A stretch of 64,000 nucleotides of DNA from Bradyrhizobium sp. B124 (GTDB taxonomy: Bacteria > Pseudomonadota > Alphaproteobacteria > Rhizobiales > Xanthobacteraceae): contig NZ_CP152413.1 in NCBI RefSeq assembly GCF_038967635.1, forward strand, positions 3,224,001-3,288,000, written 5' to 3'. Position numbers and translations under genes: made by a program. Below are positions 19,292 to 28,090 of the stretch, in pieces. Every line of letters begins with the position of its first letter. Within the stretch, counting starts at the first letter, position 1. Under the pieces are notes generated by a model, which did no database searches, was not told the DNA's origin, and was given only the letters and a program-made list of their open reading frames with translations.

Positions 19292-20605
19292 ATGATCGCC
19301 ACCAGAGCGTTTTCGAGCGAAGTGGTTACCGGTTCGCGTGAAGAAAACGCGTCAAAACAAAAATCTGGAGCGCCGTTCCGATTCAATCGGAACGGCATTG
19401 GCTCCAGACTAGCCATGTTCGGGACGCTCGCAGCCGCGCTGCTGGCCTCCTCGGCCGTATCGGCGCAGGTATCCGACGACATCGTCAAGATCGGCGTGCT
19501 GACCGACATGAACGGCCCGGCCTCGACGCCGACCGGACAGGGCTCGGTCACCGCCGCGCAGATGGCGGTCGACGATTTCGGCGGCAAGGTGCTCGGCAAG
19601 CCGATCTCGGTGATCGTCGGCGATCACCAGCTCAAGCCGGACATCGGCGCGACCATCGCGCGGCGCTGGTATGACGTCGATCAGGTCGATCTGATCGTCG
19701 ACGTGCCGGTGTCGGCGGTCGGGCTCGCGGTGCAGAACATCGCCAACGAGAAGAAGAAGCTGTTCATCACGCATTCGACCGGCGCGACCGACTTCCATGG
19801 CAAGTTCTGCTCGCCCTATGCGATGCAGTGGGTGTTCGACACCCGCGCGCTCGCGGTCGGCACCGCCCAGGAGGTGGTGAAGCGCGGCGGCGACAGCTGG
19901 TTCTTCATCACCGACGACTATGCGTTCGGCCATTCGCTGGAGAAGGACGCCTCCGCGATCGTGACCAAGAACGGCGGCAAGGTGCTCGGCGCGGTGCGGC
20001 CGCCGTTTGCGACGCCCGATCTGTCGTCCTTCATCCTGCAGGCGCAGGCCTCGAAGGCCAAGATCATCGGCATTGCCGGCGGACCGCCCAACAACACCAA
20101 CGAGATCAAGACCGCGGCCGAGTTCGGTGTCTTCGCCGGCGGGCAGCAGATGGCGGCGCTGCTGGCGCTGATCACCGACATCCACTCGATCGGCCTGTCG
20201 GCCGCGCAGGGCCTGTTGCTGACCACCTCGTTCTACTGGGACATGGACGACAAGACCCGGGAATGGTCGAAGCGCTATTTCGCCAAGATGAACCGGATGC
20301 CGACGATGTGGCAGGCCGGCGTCTATTCCTCGGTGACCGCCTATCTGAACGCGATCAAGGAAAGCGGCACCGACGATCCGCTCAAGGTTGCGGCCAAGAT
20401 GCGCGAGAAGCCGGTCGAGGATTTCTTCGCCCGCAACGGCAGACTGCGCGAGGACAATCTGATGGTGCACGATCTCTGGCTGGTGCAGGTCAAGACCCCG
20501 GCCGAGTCAAAGTATCCGTGGGACTACTACAAGATCCTGGCCAAGATCTCGGGCGAGGACGCGTTCGGCCCGCCGGACCCGGCGTGTTCGTTGGTGAAGA
20601 AATGA
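19292..20605 (+). CDS. ABC transporter substrate-binding protein (branched-chain amino acid/amide type), leader interrupted by a repeat
   Basis: The mature part starts QVSDDIVKIGVLTDMNGPAS and follows the Leu/Ile/Val-binding (HAAT) fold to a C terminus DPACSLVKK. A strong AGGAGGG lies seven bases before ATG 19292. Residues 5-39 are encoded by a 105-base palindromic repeat, so the signal peptide reads MIAT, then 35 repeat-encoded residues, then LAMFGTLAAALLASSAVSA. ATG 19415 (Met42) would give a short leader without basic residues and has no ribosome site. No permease or ATPase genes adjoin, so this is an orphan binding protein. Confidence 0.85.
   Translation: MIATRAFSSEVVTGSREENASKQKSGAPFRFNRNGIGSRLAMFGTLAAALLASSAVSAQVSDDIVKIGVLTDMNGPASTPTGQGSVTAAQMAVDDFGGKVLGKPISVIVGDHQLKPDIGATIARRWYDVDQVDLIVDVPVSAVGLAVQNIANEKKKLFITHSTGATDFHGKFCSPYAMQWVFDTRALAVGTAQEVVKRGGDSWFFITDDYAFGHSLEKDASAIVTKNGGKVLGAVRPPFATPDLSSFILQAQASKAKIIGIAGGPPNNTNEIKTAAEFGVFAGGQQMAALLALITDIHSIGLSAAQGLLLTTSFYWDMDDKTREWSKRYFAKMNRMPTMWQAGVYSSVTAYLNAIKESGTDDPLKVAAKMREKPVEDFFARNGRLREDNLMVHDLWLVQVKTPAESKYPWDYYKILAKISGEDAFGPPDPACSLVKK
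19304..19408. repeat. 105-bp palindromic repeat element inside a coding sequence
   Basis: Two hairpins are visible. The first pairs GCGTTTTC (19307-19314) with GAAAACGC (19343-19350), with an inner GCGAA/TTCGC. The second pairs TCTGGAGC (19364-19371) with GCTCCAGA (19401-19408), with an inner 11-bp stem on CCGTTCCGATT. I recall near-identical copies between genes in many Bradyrhizobium genomes. The length, 105 bases, is a multiple of three and keeps the frame. Confidence 0.75.
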
Positions 20606-20616
20606 GATAGGCAATT

Positions 20617-20661
20617 GGCGAATAGGGAGTAGCGAATAGATGCGGTCATTCGCTATTCGCC
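20617..20661. terminator. Inverted repeat between convergent genes, possible bidirectional terminator
   Basis: GGCGAATAG (20617-20625) is the exact complement of CTATTCGCC (20653-20661). An alternative stem pairs AGCGAAT (20631-20637) with ATTCGCT (20648-20654). It sits between the stop of the ABC binding protein and the convergent TAXI gene stop. No T run follows. Confidence 0.45.
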
Positions 20662-20678
20662 ACTCACCATTCGCCGCG

Positions 20679-21647
20679 CTATCTCGCCACCCCGATCTCC
20701 CTGAAATACTTCAGCACGCCGGGGTGGATCAGATTGATATCGGGCGCGGCAGCGACGGTGTTCGCTGCCGTGGTCTCGCAAGCCTGCGCGAGCTTCTTGC
20801 AGAAATCAGCCTCGACGCCGTGCAGCGTCTTCGCCAGCCGGTAGGCGACATCCTCGGGCAACGTCTCGCGCACCAGGATGTAGCTCCAGGAGCCGACCGA
20901 GGAAATCGCCGCGGTCTGCTTCGGGTAGCTGCCGGCCGGAATCGTCAGCGGCTTCAGGAAGGTGTGCTTGGCACGGATGCGGGCAATCTCGTCCGCGGTG
21001 GGCGCGATGAAGCGCGCACCGCTTGCGCTCTCGGCCATCTTGCTGAAACCGGGCCAGCCGATGCCGGCGCCCCACAGCGCCGCAGCACGGCCGTCCTCGA
21101 CCATCGCAGGGCCATCGCCGGCGCGATCGAGATAGATCGACTTGAAGTCCTCGTCCTGCCTCAGCCCGATGCCGTCGAGGATGTAGCGCGACAGGATCGG
21201 CAGGCCCGAGCCCTTGGCGCCGAACGCGACGGGCTGACCGACCAGGTCCTGGATCGTCTTGTAGGGACTGTCGGCACGCACCACGAACATGCCCGGGCTC
21301 GAATACATCGCGGTGAGGATTTTCAGCTTGGTGGCCTTCGGCCGGCCGATGCCCATGAAGGCCTCGTAGGACGGCTCGCCGGCAACGGTTGCGATATCGA
21401 CGCTGCCCGCCTCGAGCAGCGGGATGTTCTCGTTGGAGCCCTTGGTGTTGCGCGGCTCGATCGACAGCGTCGTATCGGCCGCGTTCATCGCCTCGGCGAA
21501 GGCATTGCCATAGAGCGGAAAGCCGCCACCCGGCGTCGCCGTGGCGAAACTGATCGTGGTTTTGGAAATGGTCTTGCTCCCCTCTTGCGCCGTCGCGTCG
21601 CCCGCGAGCAGCAGCGCGCCGGCGCAAATCATGACAGCGAATTTCAT
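20679..21647 (-). CDS. TAXI-family TRAP transporter solute-binding protein
   Basis: This 322-residue protein has a signal peptide (MKFAVMICAGALLLAGDATA) and the TAXI pattern ISFATATPGGGFPLYGNAFAEAMN near the N terminus. AGSVDIATVAGEPSYEAF, then SVGSWSYILVRETLPED, close to HPGVLKYFREIG at the end, complete it. TAXI proteins bind carboxylates or glutamate for TRAP transporters. No membrane component is adjacent. ATG 21647 follows a GAGG motif. The frame extends upstream into the divergent gene without a plausible start. Confidence 0.85.
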   Translation of the reverse strand: MKFAVMICAGALLLAGDATAQEGSKTISKTTISFATATPGGGFPLYGNAFAEAMNAADTTLSIEPRNTKGSNENIPLLEAGSVDIATVAGEPSYEAFMGIGRPKATKLKILTAMYSSPGMFVVRADSPYKTIQDLVGQPVAFGAKGSGLPILSRYILDGIGLRQDEDFKSIYLDRAGDGPAMVEDGRAAALWGAGIGWPGFSKMAESASGARFIAPTADEIARIRAKHTFLKPLTIPAGSYPKQTAAISSVGSWSYILVRETLPEDVAYRLAKTLHGVEADFCKKLAQACETTAANTVAAAPDINLIHPGVLKYFREIGVAR

Positions 21648-21766
21648 CCCGAGCCTCAGGCATTGCGCATAAGCGCGACTATCGTCGCACGGGCGGGGTC
21701 GTAGGCAAAGCCAGCGTTTTGTGAAACCATGAGGGCAACAGTCACAAGAAAATGACGGGAGAGACG

Positions 21767-22735
21767 ATGTTCCGGTTCGCACGTGCCGCGTTGCTTGGTT
21801 TGATCTGTTACCTTGCCTCCGCTAGCCCCTCCTCCGCATCCGACTATCCGAACCGTCCGGTGCGCTGGCTGATCGGCTTCGCCGCCGGCGGCCCGGTCGA
21901 CATCGTGGCGCGCATCATGAGCCAGTGGCTGTCGGATCATCTCGGCCAGCAATTCGTGGTCGAGAACCGCGCTGGCTCCGGCGGCAACATCGCAGCCGCC
22001 GCTGCGATCAACTCACCGGCGGACGGCTATACGTTGCTGTTCGTCGCACCCAACAACGCGATCTCGACCTCGCTCTACAAGAAGCTGCCCTACGATTTCC
22101 TGCGCGACACCACCCCGGTCGCCAGCATCATGCAGCTCACCAACATGCTGGTGGTCTCGAACGCGATGCCGGTGAAGACGGTTCAGGAGTTCATCGACTA
22201 CTGCAAGGCCAACCCGGGCAAGGTCGCCTACGCCTCGTCCGGCAACGGCACCTCGGTGCACATGTCGGCCGAGCTGTTCAAGGCGATGACCAAATGCGAC
22301 ATGCAGCACGTGCCGTATCGGGGATCCGCGATCGCCTTCCCCGACATCATCTCCAACAAGGTGCAGCTGATCTTCGACAACCTGCCGTCGGCGCTGGAGC
22401 AATCGCGCGGCGGCAGCGTGCGCGCGCTCGGCGTGACCTCGCCGCAGCGCTGGCCGGGCGTGCCCGACGTGCCGGCGATCGCCGAGACCGTGCCGGGCTT
22501 CGAGGCGGTCGGCTTCTACGGCATATCGGCGCCGAAGGGCACGCCGCCGGAAGTCGTCGAGACCCTCAACAAGGCGGTCGGCGAGGCCCTGAAGGACCCC
22601 AAGCTGGTGGCGCGGCTCGCCGAGGTCGGTGGCATCCCGAAGCCGATGACCCCGGCCGAATTCGGCAAACTGGTGGCAGACGAGACCGAGAAATGGCGCA
22701 AGGTGGTGGAGTTCGCCGGCGTCTCGGTGGATTGA
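21767..22735 (+). CDS. Bug/TctC-family tricarboxylate-type solute-binding protein
   Basis: This 322-residue secreted protein has a signal peptide ending PSSASDYP. It has the Bug hallmarks: PVRWLIGFAAGGPVDIVAR, VENRAGSGGNIAA, PADGYTLLF, VPYRGSAIAFPDIISN and GFYGISAPKGTP. Bug proteins bind aromatic or tricarboxylic acids. Another ATG at 21752 is possible; GGGAGAG favours 21767. No TctAB genes are near, as is usual for the expanded Bug families. Confidence 0.88.
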   Translation: MFRFARAALLGLICYLASASPSSASDYPNRPVRWLIGFAAGGPVDIVARIMSQWLSDHLGQQFVVENRAGSGGNIAAAAAINSPADGYTLLFVAPNNAISTSLYKKLPYDFLRDTTPVASIMQLTNMLVVSNAMPVKTVQEFIDYCKANPGKVAYASSGNGTSVHMSAELFKAMTKCDMQHVPYRGSAIAFPDIISNKVQLIFDNLPSALEQSRGGSVRALGVTSPQRWPGVPDVPAIAETVPGFEAVGFYGISAPKGTPPEVVETLNKAVGEALKDPKLVARLAEVGGIPKPMTPAEFGKLVADETEKWRKVVEFAGVSVD

Positions 22736-22850
22736 GCGGCCGATGGTGCGGCGGCGCTGGGGCCTCGCGGCGGCATTGCCGAAACCCCACGCACCCTGTA
22801 AACGGAGCCCGCACCGTTGCCGGCCGCACCCCGCGGCCCGCAAGGCGGCG

Positions 22851-22926
22851 GGGCCTGTAGCTCAATGGTTAGAGCCGGCCGCTCATAACGGTCTGGTTGC
22901 AGGTTCGAGTCCTGCCGGGCCCACCA
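22851..22926 (+). tRNA. tRNA with CAT anticodon (elongator Met or lysidine-type Ile2)
   Basis: The 76-base gene folds completely. The acceptor GGGCCTG pairs with CGGGCCC, the D stem is GCTC/GAGC, and the anticodon stem GGCCG/CGGTC carries the loop CTCATAA with anticodon CAT at 22884-22886. The T arm is GCAGG-TTCGAGT-CCTGC, followed by discriminator A and encoded CCA. CAT can be initiator Met, elongator Met or Ile2; the mismatch-free acceptor excludes the initiator. I cannot separate Met from Ile2 by eye. Its 3' 49 bases are repeated at 43350-43398. Confidence 0.93.
22878..22926 (+). repeat. Left attachment-site repeat (3' part of the tRNA gene)
   Basis: These 49 bases, from the end of the 5' anticodon stem through CCA, match 43350-43398 with one mismatch (C at 22889, G at 43361). 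The match starts around the anticodon loop, where tyrosine recombinases commonly cross over in tRNA genes. The left copy keeps the tRNA intact. Confidence 0.85.
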
Positions 22927-22940
22927 ATGAGTTCAGAGGG

Positions 22941-23014
22941 TGTACGGCCTACGAAAGAGTGACTCGATCGCCGTTTAAGAGTGACTCGATCCGCACCTTT
23001 AAGAATGACTCGAT
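22941..23014. repeat. Transposon left end: terminal repeat plus two subterminal sites
   Basis: The terminal site is 22941-22968, ending GAGTGACTCGAT. The second is 22974-22990 and the third 22998-23014, both TTTAAGARTGACTCGAT. All share the 12-base core GARTGACTCGAT in the same orientation. Confidence 0.85.
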
Positions 23015-23130
23015 TTGGTATCTTGTTGAAATCTCGCTGTAATTTCTTGTAGTTTTGGTTTTGCCGCGTTGTAAGCTCGGAAAAATTCGAGCCGGTTTTT
23101 TTGGCGTACTTTGAAAAAAATCGAGGCAAA

Positions 23131-23547
23131 ATGACTTTCATCTTCGACACCGCGCTGTTCACCGCATTGATGGAAGGTAGGTTGAAGCCGTTGAGTGGCC
23201 TGCGCGGACACCTTATGGCGACGGACAATCAATTGAGGGCGATGCGCTCCGCAGCGAGGGACGATCTCTGCTCAAGATTCCTTCTGGGCCGTTCGGCGTT
23301 CATCACCGAGGGCGTGGCTGGAGGCGACGGCCGAGATGTTGAGTGGGAGCAGAACGGCCCAGACTTCGATGAACTTGCTGCGCATCTCGGCAGCGAACGC
23401 CATCCTGAATGGAAGGCTGATGTAGAGGTCCTGGAAGTTGCCCTGAATGAAAAGGCCGTGCTGGTAAGCGACCGACGGACCCTCCGGGATTTAATGGAGC
23501 ACTTCGAGGGGCAGTCCGTTTCCAGTCTTGAAGTCCTTCAACATTGA
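23131..23547 (+). CDS. PIN-like domain protein (putative RNase)
   Basis: This 138-residue protein begins MTFIFDTALFTALMEGRL, where a PIN domain has its first Asp. It has LMATDNQLRAM mid-protein and ends with VLVSDRRTLRDLMEHFEG, like the acidic strand-helix end of PIN nucleases. The assignment rests on pattern only. ATG 23131 has GAGGC five bases upstream. The gene is the first inside the transposon left end. No obvious antitoxin partner adjoins, so it may act with the following operon or as a lone effector. Confidence 0.5.
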   Translation: MTFIFDTALFTALMEGRLKPLSGLRGHLMATDNQLRAMRSAARDDLCSRFLLGRSAFITEGVAGGDGRDVEWEQNGPDFDELAAHLGSERHPEWKADVEVLEVALNEKAVLVSDRRTLRDLMEHFEGQSVSSLEVLQH

Positions 23548-23699
23548 TCCAAAAGGTGGGCAGATTTTCCGCTCCGGCCCTGTTACCACTAGGCACCGCT
23601 TTACGATGGCAATCGTGACTTTTACACGTTTATGATGCAGAAAATGATCTCATTGACCACCGCGCGGAGCGGAATGCGTCTTGAGGGGGGAAGACGTAA

Positions 23700-25535
23700 A
23701 TGGCAGCAACGCCCGAGAGTCGCTGGATCAAGTTTCTGCGGAATTACGGTCCTATTCCAACCAACGATAACATGTACGATGAGACCATCCAGCGATCGCT
23801 GAGGCGCCTTAAAATCGAACCGTTGGTGTTGCCCGCTCAGTTCTTGGACGTCCTTGTTGCGAATTTCCAATCCGCGAGCCCGCTGACGGAAATCCTCACG
23901 GGCACGGCCGGCGATGGCAAGACCTACCACTGCCGCGAAGTCTGGATGGCCTTGGGCGGCTCAGCGACCGACTGGAATCGTGGCGACAAGATTCAGACGT
24001 TGAACGTGAACTCCCGTGAGATCGTTATTGTTAAAGATCTCAGCGAGCTAATGGCGGAAGATAGCGCAGAACTTCTCAACCGGATGGCCGCGGATGTCGC
24101 GGAAACAAATCCATCGAGAGTATATCTGATCGCGGCGAACCACGGACAGCTACTGGAAAAGCTCAAGGCTGCGCCGCAGACCGACGCCATGAAGTCGATG
24201 ACAAAGGTCGTGGAGAGCCTGCTGGTCACTGGCATAAATCCAGATCCTACAATCAGGCTAAACCTTAGAGACCTGAGCCAAGCTCCCGCCTCTGAGATGA
24301 TCGGCCTAATCATCGGCAAGATGATGTCTCATTCGGGTTGGGGTGAGTGCGCCACCTGTCCCCTTCATGATGGCAATAACGCCTGCCCCATCCTGGAGAA
24401 TCGCCGGAGGCTGCAAGACACTTCCGACGGGGCGGTCTTCCAAAAGCGGTTAACAGCACTGGTTGAGTTGAGTGAACAAAATGGCGTTCACTTTCCAGTC
24501 CGTCAGTTACTCGCGCTCGTCACGAACATCCTGTTGGGCCACCCCAAAGCGAGGGATGGCTTAATGTCATGCGGCGAGGTCTCCGAAATCGCTGCTCAGC
24601 AGAGCCTACATCTTGCAAGCATCTACCGTAACGTGTTCGGCGAGAACCTTTCGTCCCGTCGAGCCGAGAAGACCGATCTGTTCCGGAAGCTCAATTCTTT
24701 CGGGATCGGATCGGAAACGAGTAACAGGGTCGACGACCTGCTTGTGTACGGTGCAGATGATCCTGATCTCCATGAAACCTATCAGAATCTGGTTTTGACG
24801 GATCCCATTTACGGCGGCACTCCGGCGTATACAGGAGCCCAGCGCGCTTACCTTGAAGCAGCGGACGCCGGCGCACGAGACGAGTTCCTTCCAATGCTAC
24901 GGTCCCAGCGTCAGCGCCTTTTCTTCACCCTGCCCGAGAACCACGAAGGTCATTTCGAGCTTTGGGACCTGACCGTCTTTCGCTACGGCGGCACCTATCT
25001 TGACATGACCAAAAAGCTGAAAGCCAAGGAAGCTGCTCCGCGAGGGGTCATGCCCCTGATCATGCGAGGGCTCAATCGGGTCTTCACCGGAATGCTGGTC
25101 CAGAACCAGGATGAACTGGTGCTCGCCACTTCGGGCAGTCATTCCCAATCGAAGACTAGCCCGCTGCTCGACGAGATGGTGTCGGTACCCCGCTCACAGG
25201 GGGAGGAAGTCTCGCTGATCCCGGCGGCGAAGGATGGGGTGTCTCTTCGGGTGCGCGTATCGCGCGGCGACGATCCCGGCGCCGTCATTCTTCCGTTGAC
25301 GCCGACGCGCTTCGAGTTCCTGGGACGAGTAGCCGAGGGGGCGCTGCCCAGTAGCTTCTCGCTCGAGTGCCATGAGGACCTTCTCGCATTCAAGGCAAAG
25401 CTCCTAAGTGCGACCGAGCGCCGGCGGGAGATCGACGAGGATGATGCTCCCACAGACGGCGAGTTGATGCTTCGCTTCATCGAACTCGGAAGCGACGGTA
25501 GAGCCGGTCAGCGCCGCGTCGTGGTGAGGATCTGA
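23700..25535 (+). CDS. P-loop NTPase of unknown family with a Cys cluster
   Basis: This 611-residue protein has a clear Walker A, GTAGDGKT, at residues 68-75 after a short N-terminal helical region, and a hydrophobic-then-acidic strand (SREIVIVKDLSEL) that may be Walker B. A Cys-rich knot, ECATCPLHDGNNACP, near residue 220 could bind zinc. The C-terminal third is not recognisable. It is the first of three tightly spaced genes, ending four bases before the next. Such NTPases next to PD-(D/E)xK nucleases occur in anti-phage systems, which is the likely role here by inference. Confidence 0.75.
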   Translation: MAATPESRWIKFLRNYGPIPTNDNMYDETIQRSLRRLKIEPLVLPAQFLDVLVANFQSASPLTEILTGTAGDGKTYHCREVWMALGGSATDWNRGDKIQTLNVNSREIVIVKDLSELMAEDSAELLNRMAADVAETNPSRVYLIAANHGQLLEKLKAAPQTDAMKSMTKVVESLLVTGINPDPTIRLNLRDLSQAPASEMIGLIIGKMMSHSGWGECATCPLHDGNNACPILENRRRLQDTSDGAVFQKRLTALVELSEQNGVHFPVRQLLALVTNILLGHPKARDGLMSCGEVSEIAAQQSLHLASIYRNVFGENLSSRRAEKTDLFRKLNSFGIGSETSNRVDDLLVYGADDPDLHETYQNLVLTDPIYGGTPAYTGAQRAYLEAADAGARDEFLPMLRSQRQRLFFTLPENHEGHFELWDLTVFRYGGTYLDMTKKLKAKEAAPRGVMPLIMRGLNRVFTGMLVQNQDELVLATSGSHSQSKTSPLLDEMVSVPRSQGEEVSLIPAAKDGVSLRVRVSRGDDPGAVILPLTPTRFEFLGRVAEGALPSSFSLECHEDLLAFKAKLLSATERRREIDEDDAPTDGELMLRFIELGSDGRAGQRRVVVRI

Positions 25536-25539
25536 GGTC

Positions 25540-25962
25540 ATGGAAATACTCCCGCGGCCGACAAGCCAGGACGATAATACCGGCCCCCGTATGTGGGTCG
25601 ACGAGGCGATATGGGGTCACCGGCTCTATGACGAGCAGACGCCATGGCTCACCATGCTCGAGTTTCTTTGCGTCCTGCACGCCGAGCATACCCACGGGCG
25701 GGCCCTACGCGAGGAGACGCTGAACGGGTTGTCATACAGGCCGCAACAGCAACTTCGCCTCCGCAATCTGCTGTTTAACAATCCGCATATCGCCACCGTG
25801 CTGGGGACAGATCAGTCCGATGATGCGATGTGGTCTACCTGGCTGAGACTGATGCAGGAGAACGCCGGCGGCCTAGACAGTCCCGACTTCGCCTACCTGC
25901 GCGACCGCTTCGAAAGCTTATATCGGCGAACACATCGGCTACCTGAGAAAGATGGTGGATGA
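25540..25962 (+). CDS. Small protein of the NTPase-nuclease operon (140 aa)
   Basis: The frame starts four bases after the NTPase stop and overlaps the start of the nuclease gene by 11 bases, so the three are translated as a unit. It is helical and acidic, with MWVDEAIWGHRLYDEQTPWL near the N terminus and WSTWLRLMQENAGG later. I know no family. The size and coupling suggest an adaptor between NTPase and nuclease. Confidence 0.65.
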   Translation: MEILPRPTSQDDNTGPRMWVDEAIWGHRLYDEQTPWLTMLEFLCVLHAEHTHGRALREETLNGLSYRPQQQLRLRNLLFNNPHIATVLGTDQSDDAMWSTWLRLMQENAGGLDSPDFAYLRDRFESLYRRTHRLPEKDGG

Positions 25963-27141
25963 CACCAACCCGGCGCCAAACATCACCAGTTCCATAGGCC
26001 GCGGATGGCTACTTTTCTCCGACTTCCTGCCGAGACACTACCCATCCTTCAAGGAGGAATTCTCTGAAACAACCGGCATGACGTTCGAACAATATTTCAC
26101 GTGCATCTGCGGGTTGACGACGTATGTCAGCCTGGGCAACGAGATGGAAGGCCGCACCCAGAACATCAACACGGTCGGCGCTGCTACGCGCTACCGCGGC
26201 GTCTTTCCGCATTACATGGCGCTGGACTCGCAGACGCCTGAGGAATTGGCAACGGCATCCGCCGGCACGCAGGCCGACTTCGAGAGGGCGATGTGGCAAC
26301 GTCCGATCATACGTTTCCCCAACGATGCATCGGTCATCGCGGACCCTGTTTGCTTTACGGCAAAATTGTCGATCAGCCGCTGTTCTGCCCGCTGCAGGGC
26401 CATCCCGAGAGAGCAAAGGCACTTTTCGGAGCGTTTGGGGATGCATTCGAGGAATACTCGAATGAAATCCTCCGGCGCATGTTCGCCACCCCTCATTTCA
26501 ATCTCAAGAAAATGGACGGGAAGACTACCGTATTCGAGGTCGACGCGCTGATCGCGGAGGGGACTTCTGCGTTTGTGTTCGAGACAAAGGCCAAGTTCCT
26601 CAACGAAGACCTGGTTTCCGGAAACGCTTACGCGGGGTTCGTCGAGCACCTCCGGGAGAAGTACGTAAGTCGCGGCAATGCCGTCTGGCAGCTGGCAAAA
26701 ATCACCGCCGCGATGTCCGCGGACAACTGGAGGACAATGCCAGCCGAGCTCAGCGTGGCAAAACGAATCTTTCCGATCGTGCTCACCCACGACATCCGGA
26801 TGGACAGTCCCGGAACGGGAATGTTCCTCGACCAGGAAATGAAGCGACTGAACGCCGACCTTCCCAGCGACGAGAGAGTTCAGCGCCTGATCGTCCTGAC
26901 AGTGAATGACTTGGAGCTACTGGAGGGGGCGATTGCTTCCGGCCGTTTATCGCTGACCGATCTGCTGTCGGGGTACCTCGCGGAACTGGTCAATGTCGAT
27001 CCGCTGTGCTCCTTTCACAACTACGTGGCGCACTCTCCTTACGCCGACCAAATGCAGCCGAGTGCAGTGGTTCGAGAGAGAGCAGGTGAGATCATCCGAA
27101 ACGCCCAAGAGGTTCTGTTCCCGAAGGACAAAGAGCCCTAG
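25952..27141 (+). pseudogene. PD-(D/E)xK nuclease-like gene broken by one frameshift
   Basis: The frame from ATG 25952 (overlapping the previous stop) runs in register to about 26345, reading ...RFPNDASVIADP. The sequence then continues sensibly only in another frame, as LLYGKIVDQPLFCPLQGH..., to the stop at 27141. One missing base in CCCTGTTTGC (26344-26353) explains this. The second part carries FEVDALIAEG then FVFETKAK, an Asp followed by ExK as in PD-(D/E)xK nucleases. The whole would be about 396 residues. Either the gene is newly inactivated or the base is a sequencing error. Confidence 0.7.
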
Positions 27142-27161
27142 TCGAACGAACTTTCGGCAAG

Positions 27162-27890
27162 TCAATTGTGATCCCCCGCAACATCTTCCTTGCCGCCGGT
27201 CGCCACGATCCGCAGCGCGCCGTCCGGAAGTGGCCGCTGCAGCGCCTTCGCCTCGTCCCAGGAGGCCCGGAGCCAGACTTCGTGCTCCTCGGGCGTCGTC
27301 AGGATGACCGGCATCGCCTTCGGATGCACCCTGCCCACCTCGGCATTCGGCTCGCAGGTCAGAAAAGCGAAGATGTCGGTGGTGACCTCGCCTTCCTTCA
27401 TCTTCCGGACGCTGGTCCAGATTCCAGCAAAGCACAGCAGCGGTCTCGTCTCATCCAGCGCGAACCAGACCGGCACCTTCTTGCCGTCGATCGTGTCGAA
27501 TTCCGAAAAAGACGTGAACGGCACCAGGCAGCGGTTATCTGCCCCCAGCCATCGCTTCCAGTGGCCGCTCGATACATTGCGAATGTTGGTGGTGCCGCCG
27601 TCGGGCTCCATCCGCAGCAGTTCCTTGAAATCGACCGCCTTGCCCTTGGCCTCGAGCTTCTGGGCGCGCTTCTTCGTCGCGTCCATCAACGCCTTCTGCG
27701 AAGACGGCATGCCCCAGCGCGCCATGGCAAGTTCGCGCTCGGCGCCGGCGTTGCGAACGATCGGTGCCAGATAGTCCGGATAGATGCCGGGCATGGACGC
27801 CAGATTGCCGGTGCGGTCGTGCTGCGGCCCGACCTTGAACAGTCGCCGGATGGCGTCGACGTTCCTGGTCATCGAGTAGAGATTGCACAT
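27162..27890 (-). CDS. SOS response-associated peptidase (YedK/HMCES) family protein
   Basis: This 242-residue protein begins MCNLYSMTR, leaving Cys2 to become the N-terminal nucleophile that covalently caps abasic DNA. It contains [10 protein letters not shown] (Asn/Arg contacts), [12 protein letters not shown] (Glu for the usual FYEW) and [10 protein letters not shown] with the catalytic His. Known members shield abasic sites in single-stranded DNA during replication. Its place among nuclease and helicase genes is unusual; it may protect host DNA or mimic a repair checkpoint. ATG 27890 fits; a longer upstream frame lacks the needed N-terminal Cys. Confidence 0.85.
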   Translation of the reverse strand: MCNLYSMTRNVDAIRRLFKVGPQHDRTGNLASMPGIYPDYLAPIVRNAGAERELAMARWGMPSSQKALMDATKKRAQKLEAKGKAVDFKELLRMEPDGGTTNIRNVSSGHWKRWLGADNRCLVPFTSFSEFDTIDGKKVPVWFALDETRPLLCFAGIWTSVRKMKEGEVTTDIFAFLTCEPNAEVGRVHPKAMPVILTTPEEHEVWLRASWDEAKALQRPLPDGALRIVATGGKEDVAGDHN

Positions 27891-28090
27891 GCTCCAATTA
27901 TAAGGTTTTTTCTGTTGCTCCGTCTGCATCCTAGATAGTTTGCTGGCGTCACAATAATGGGGACATGAGAAACCTGCACTATGATCCTGCTTGCGGCGCG
28001 ATTCCGCCCATGGGACGATTCTTCCCGCGAGATTTCTGCTTTCAAGCCATTGGCATTCCCTAGTCTCTTTCACCCTCACCGAAGTATGGA

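Noticed and set aside
22941..23014. CRISPR array at the transposon left end
   Set aside because: Spaced repeats here are 17-base sites with spacers of 5-7 bases, mirrored at the right end; no cas genes; they fit transposase sites.
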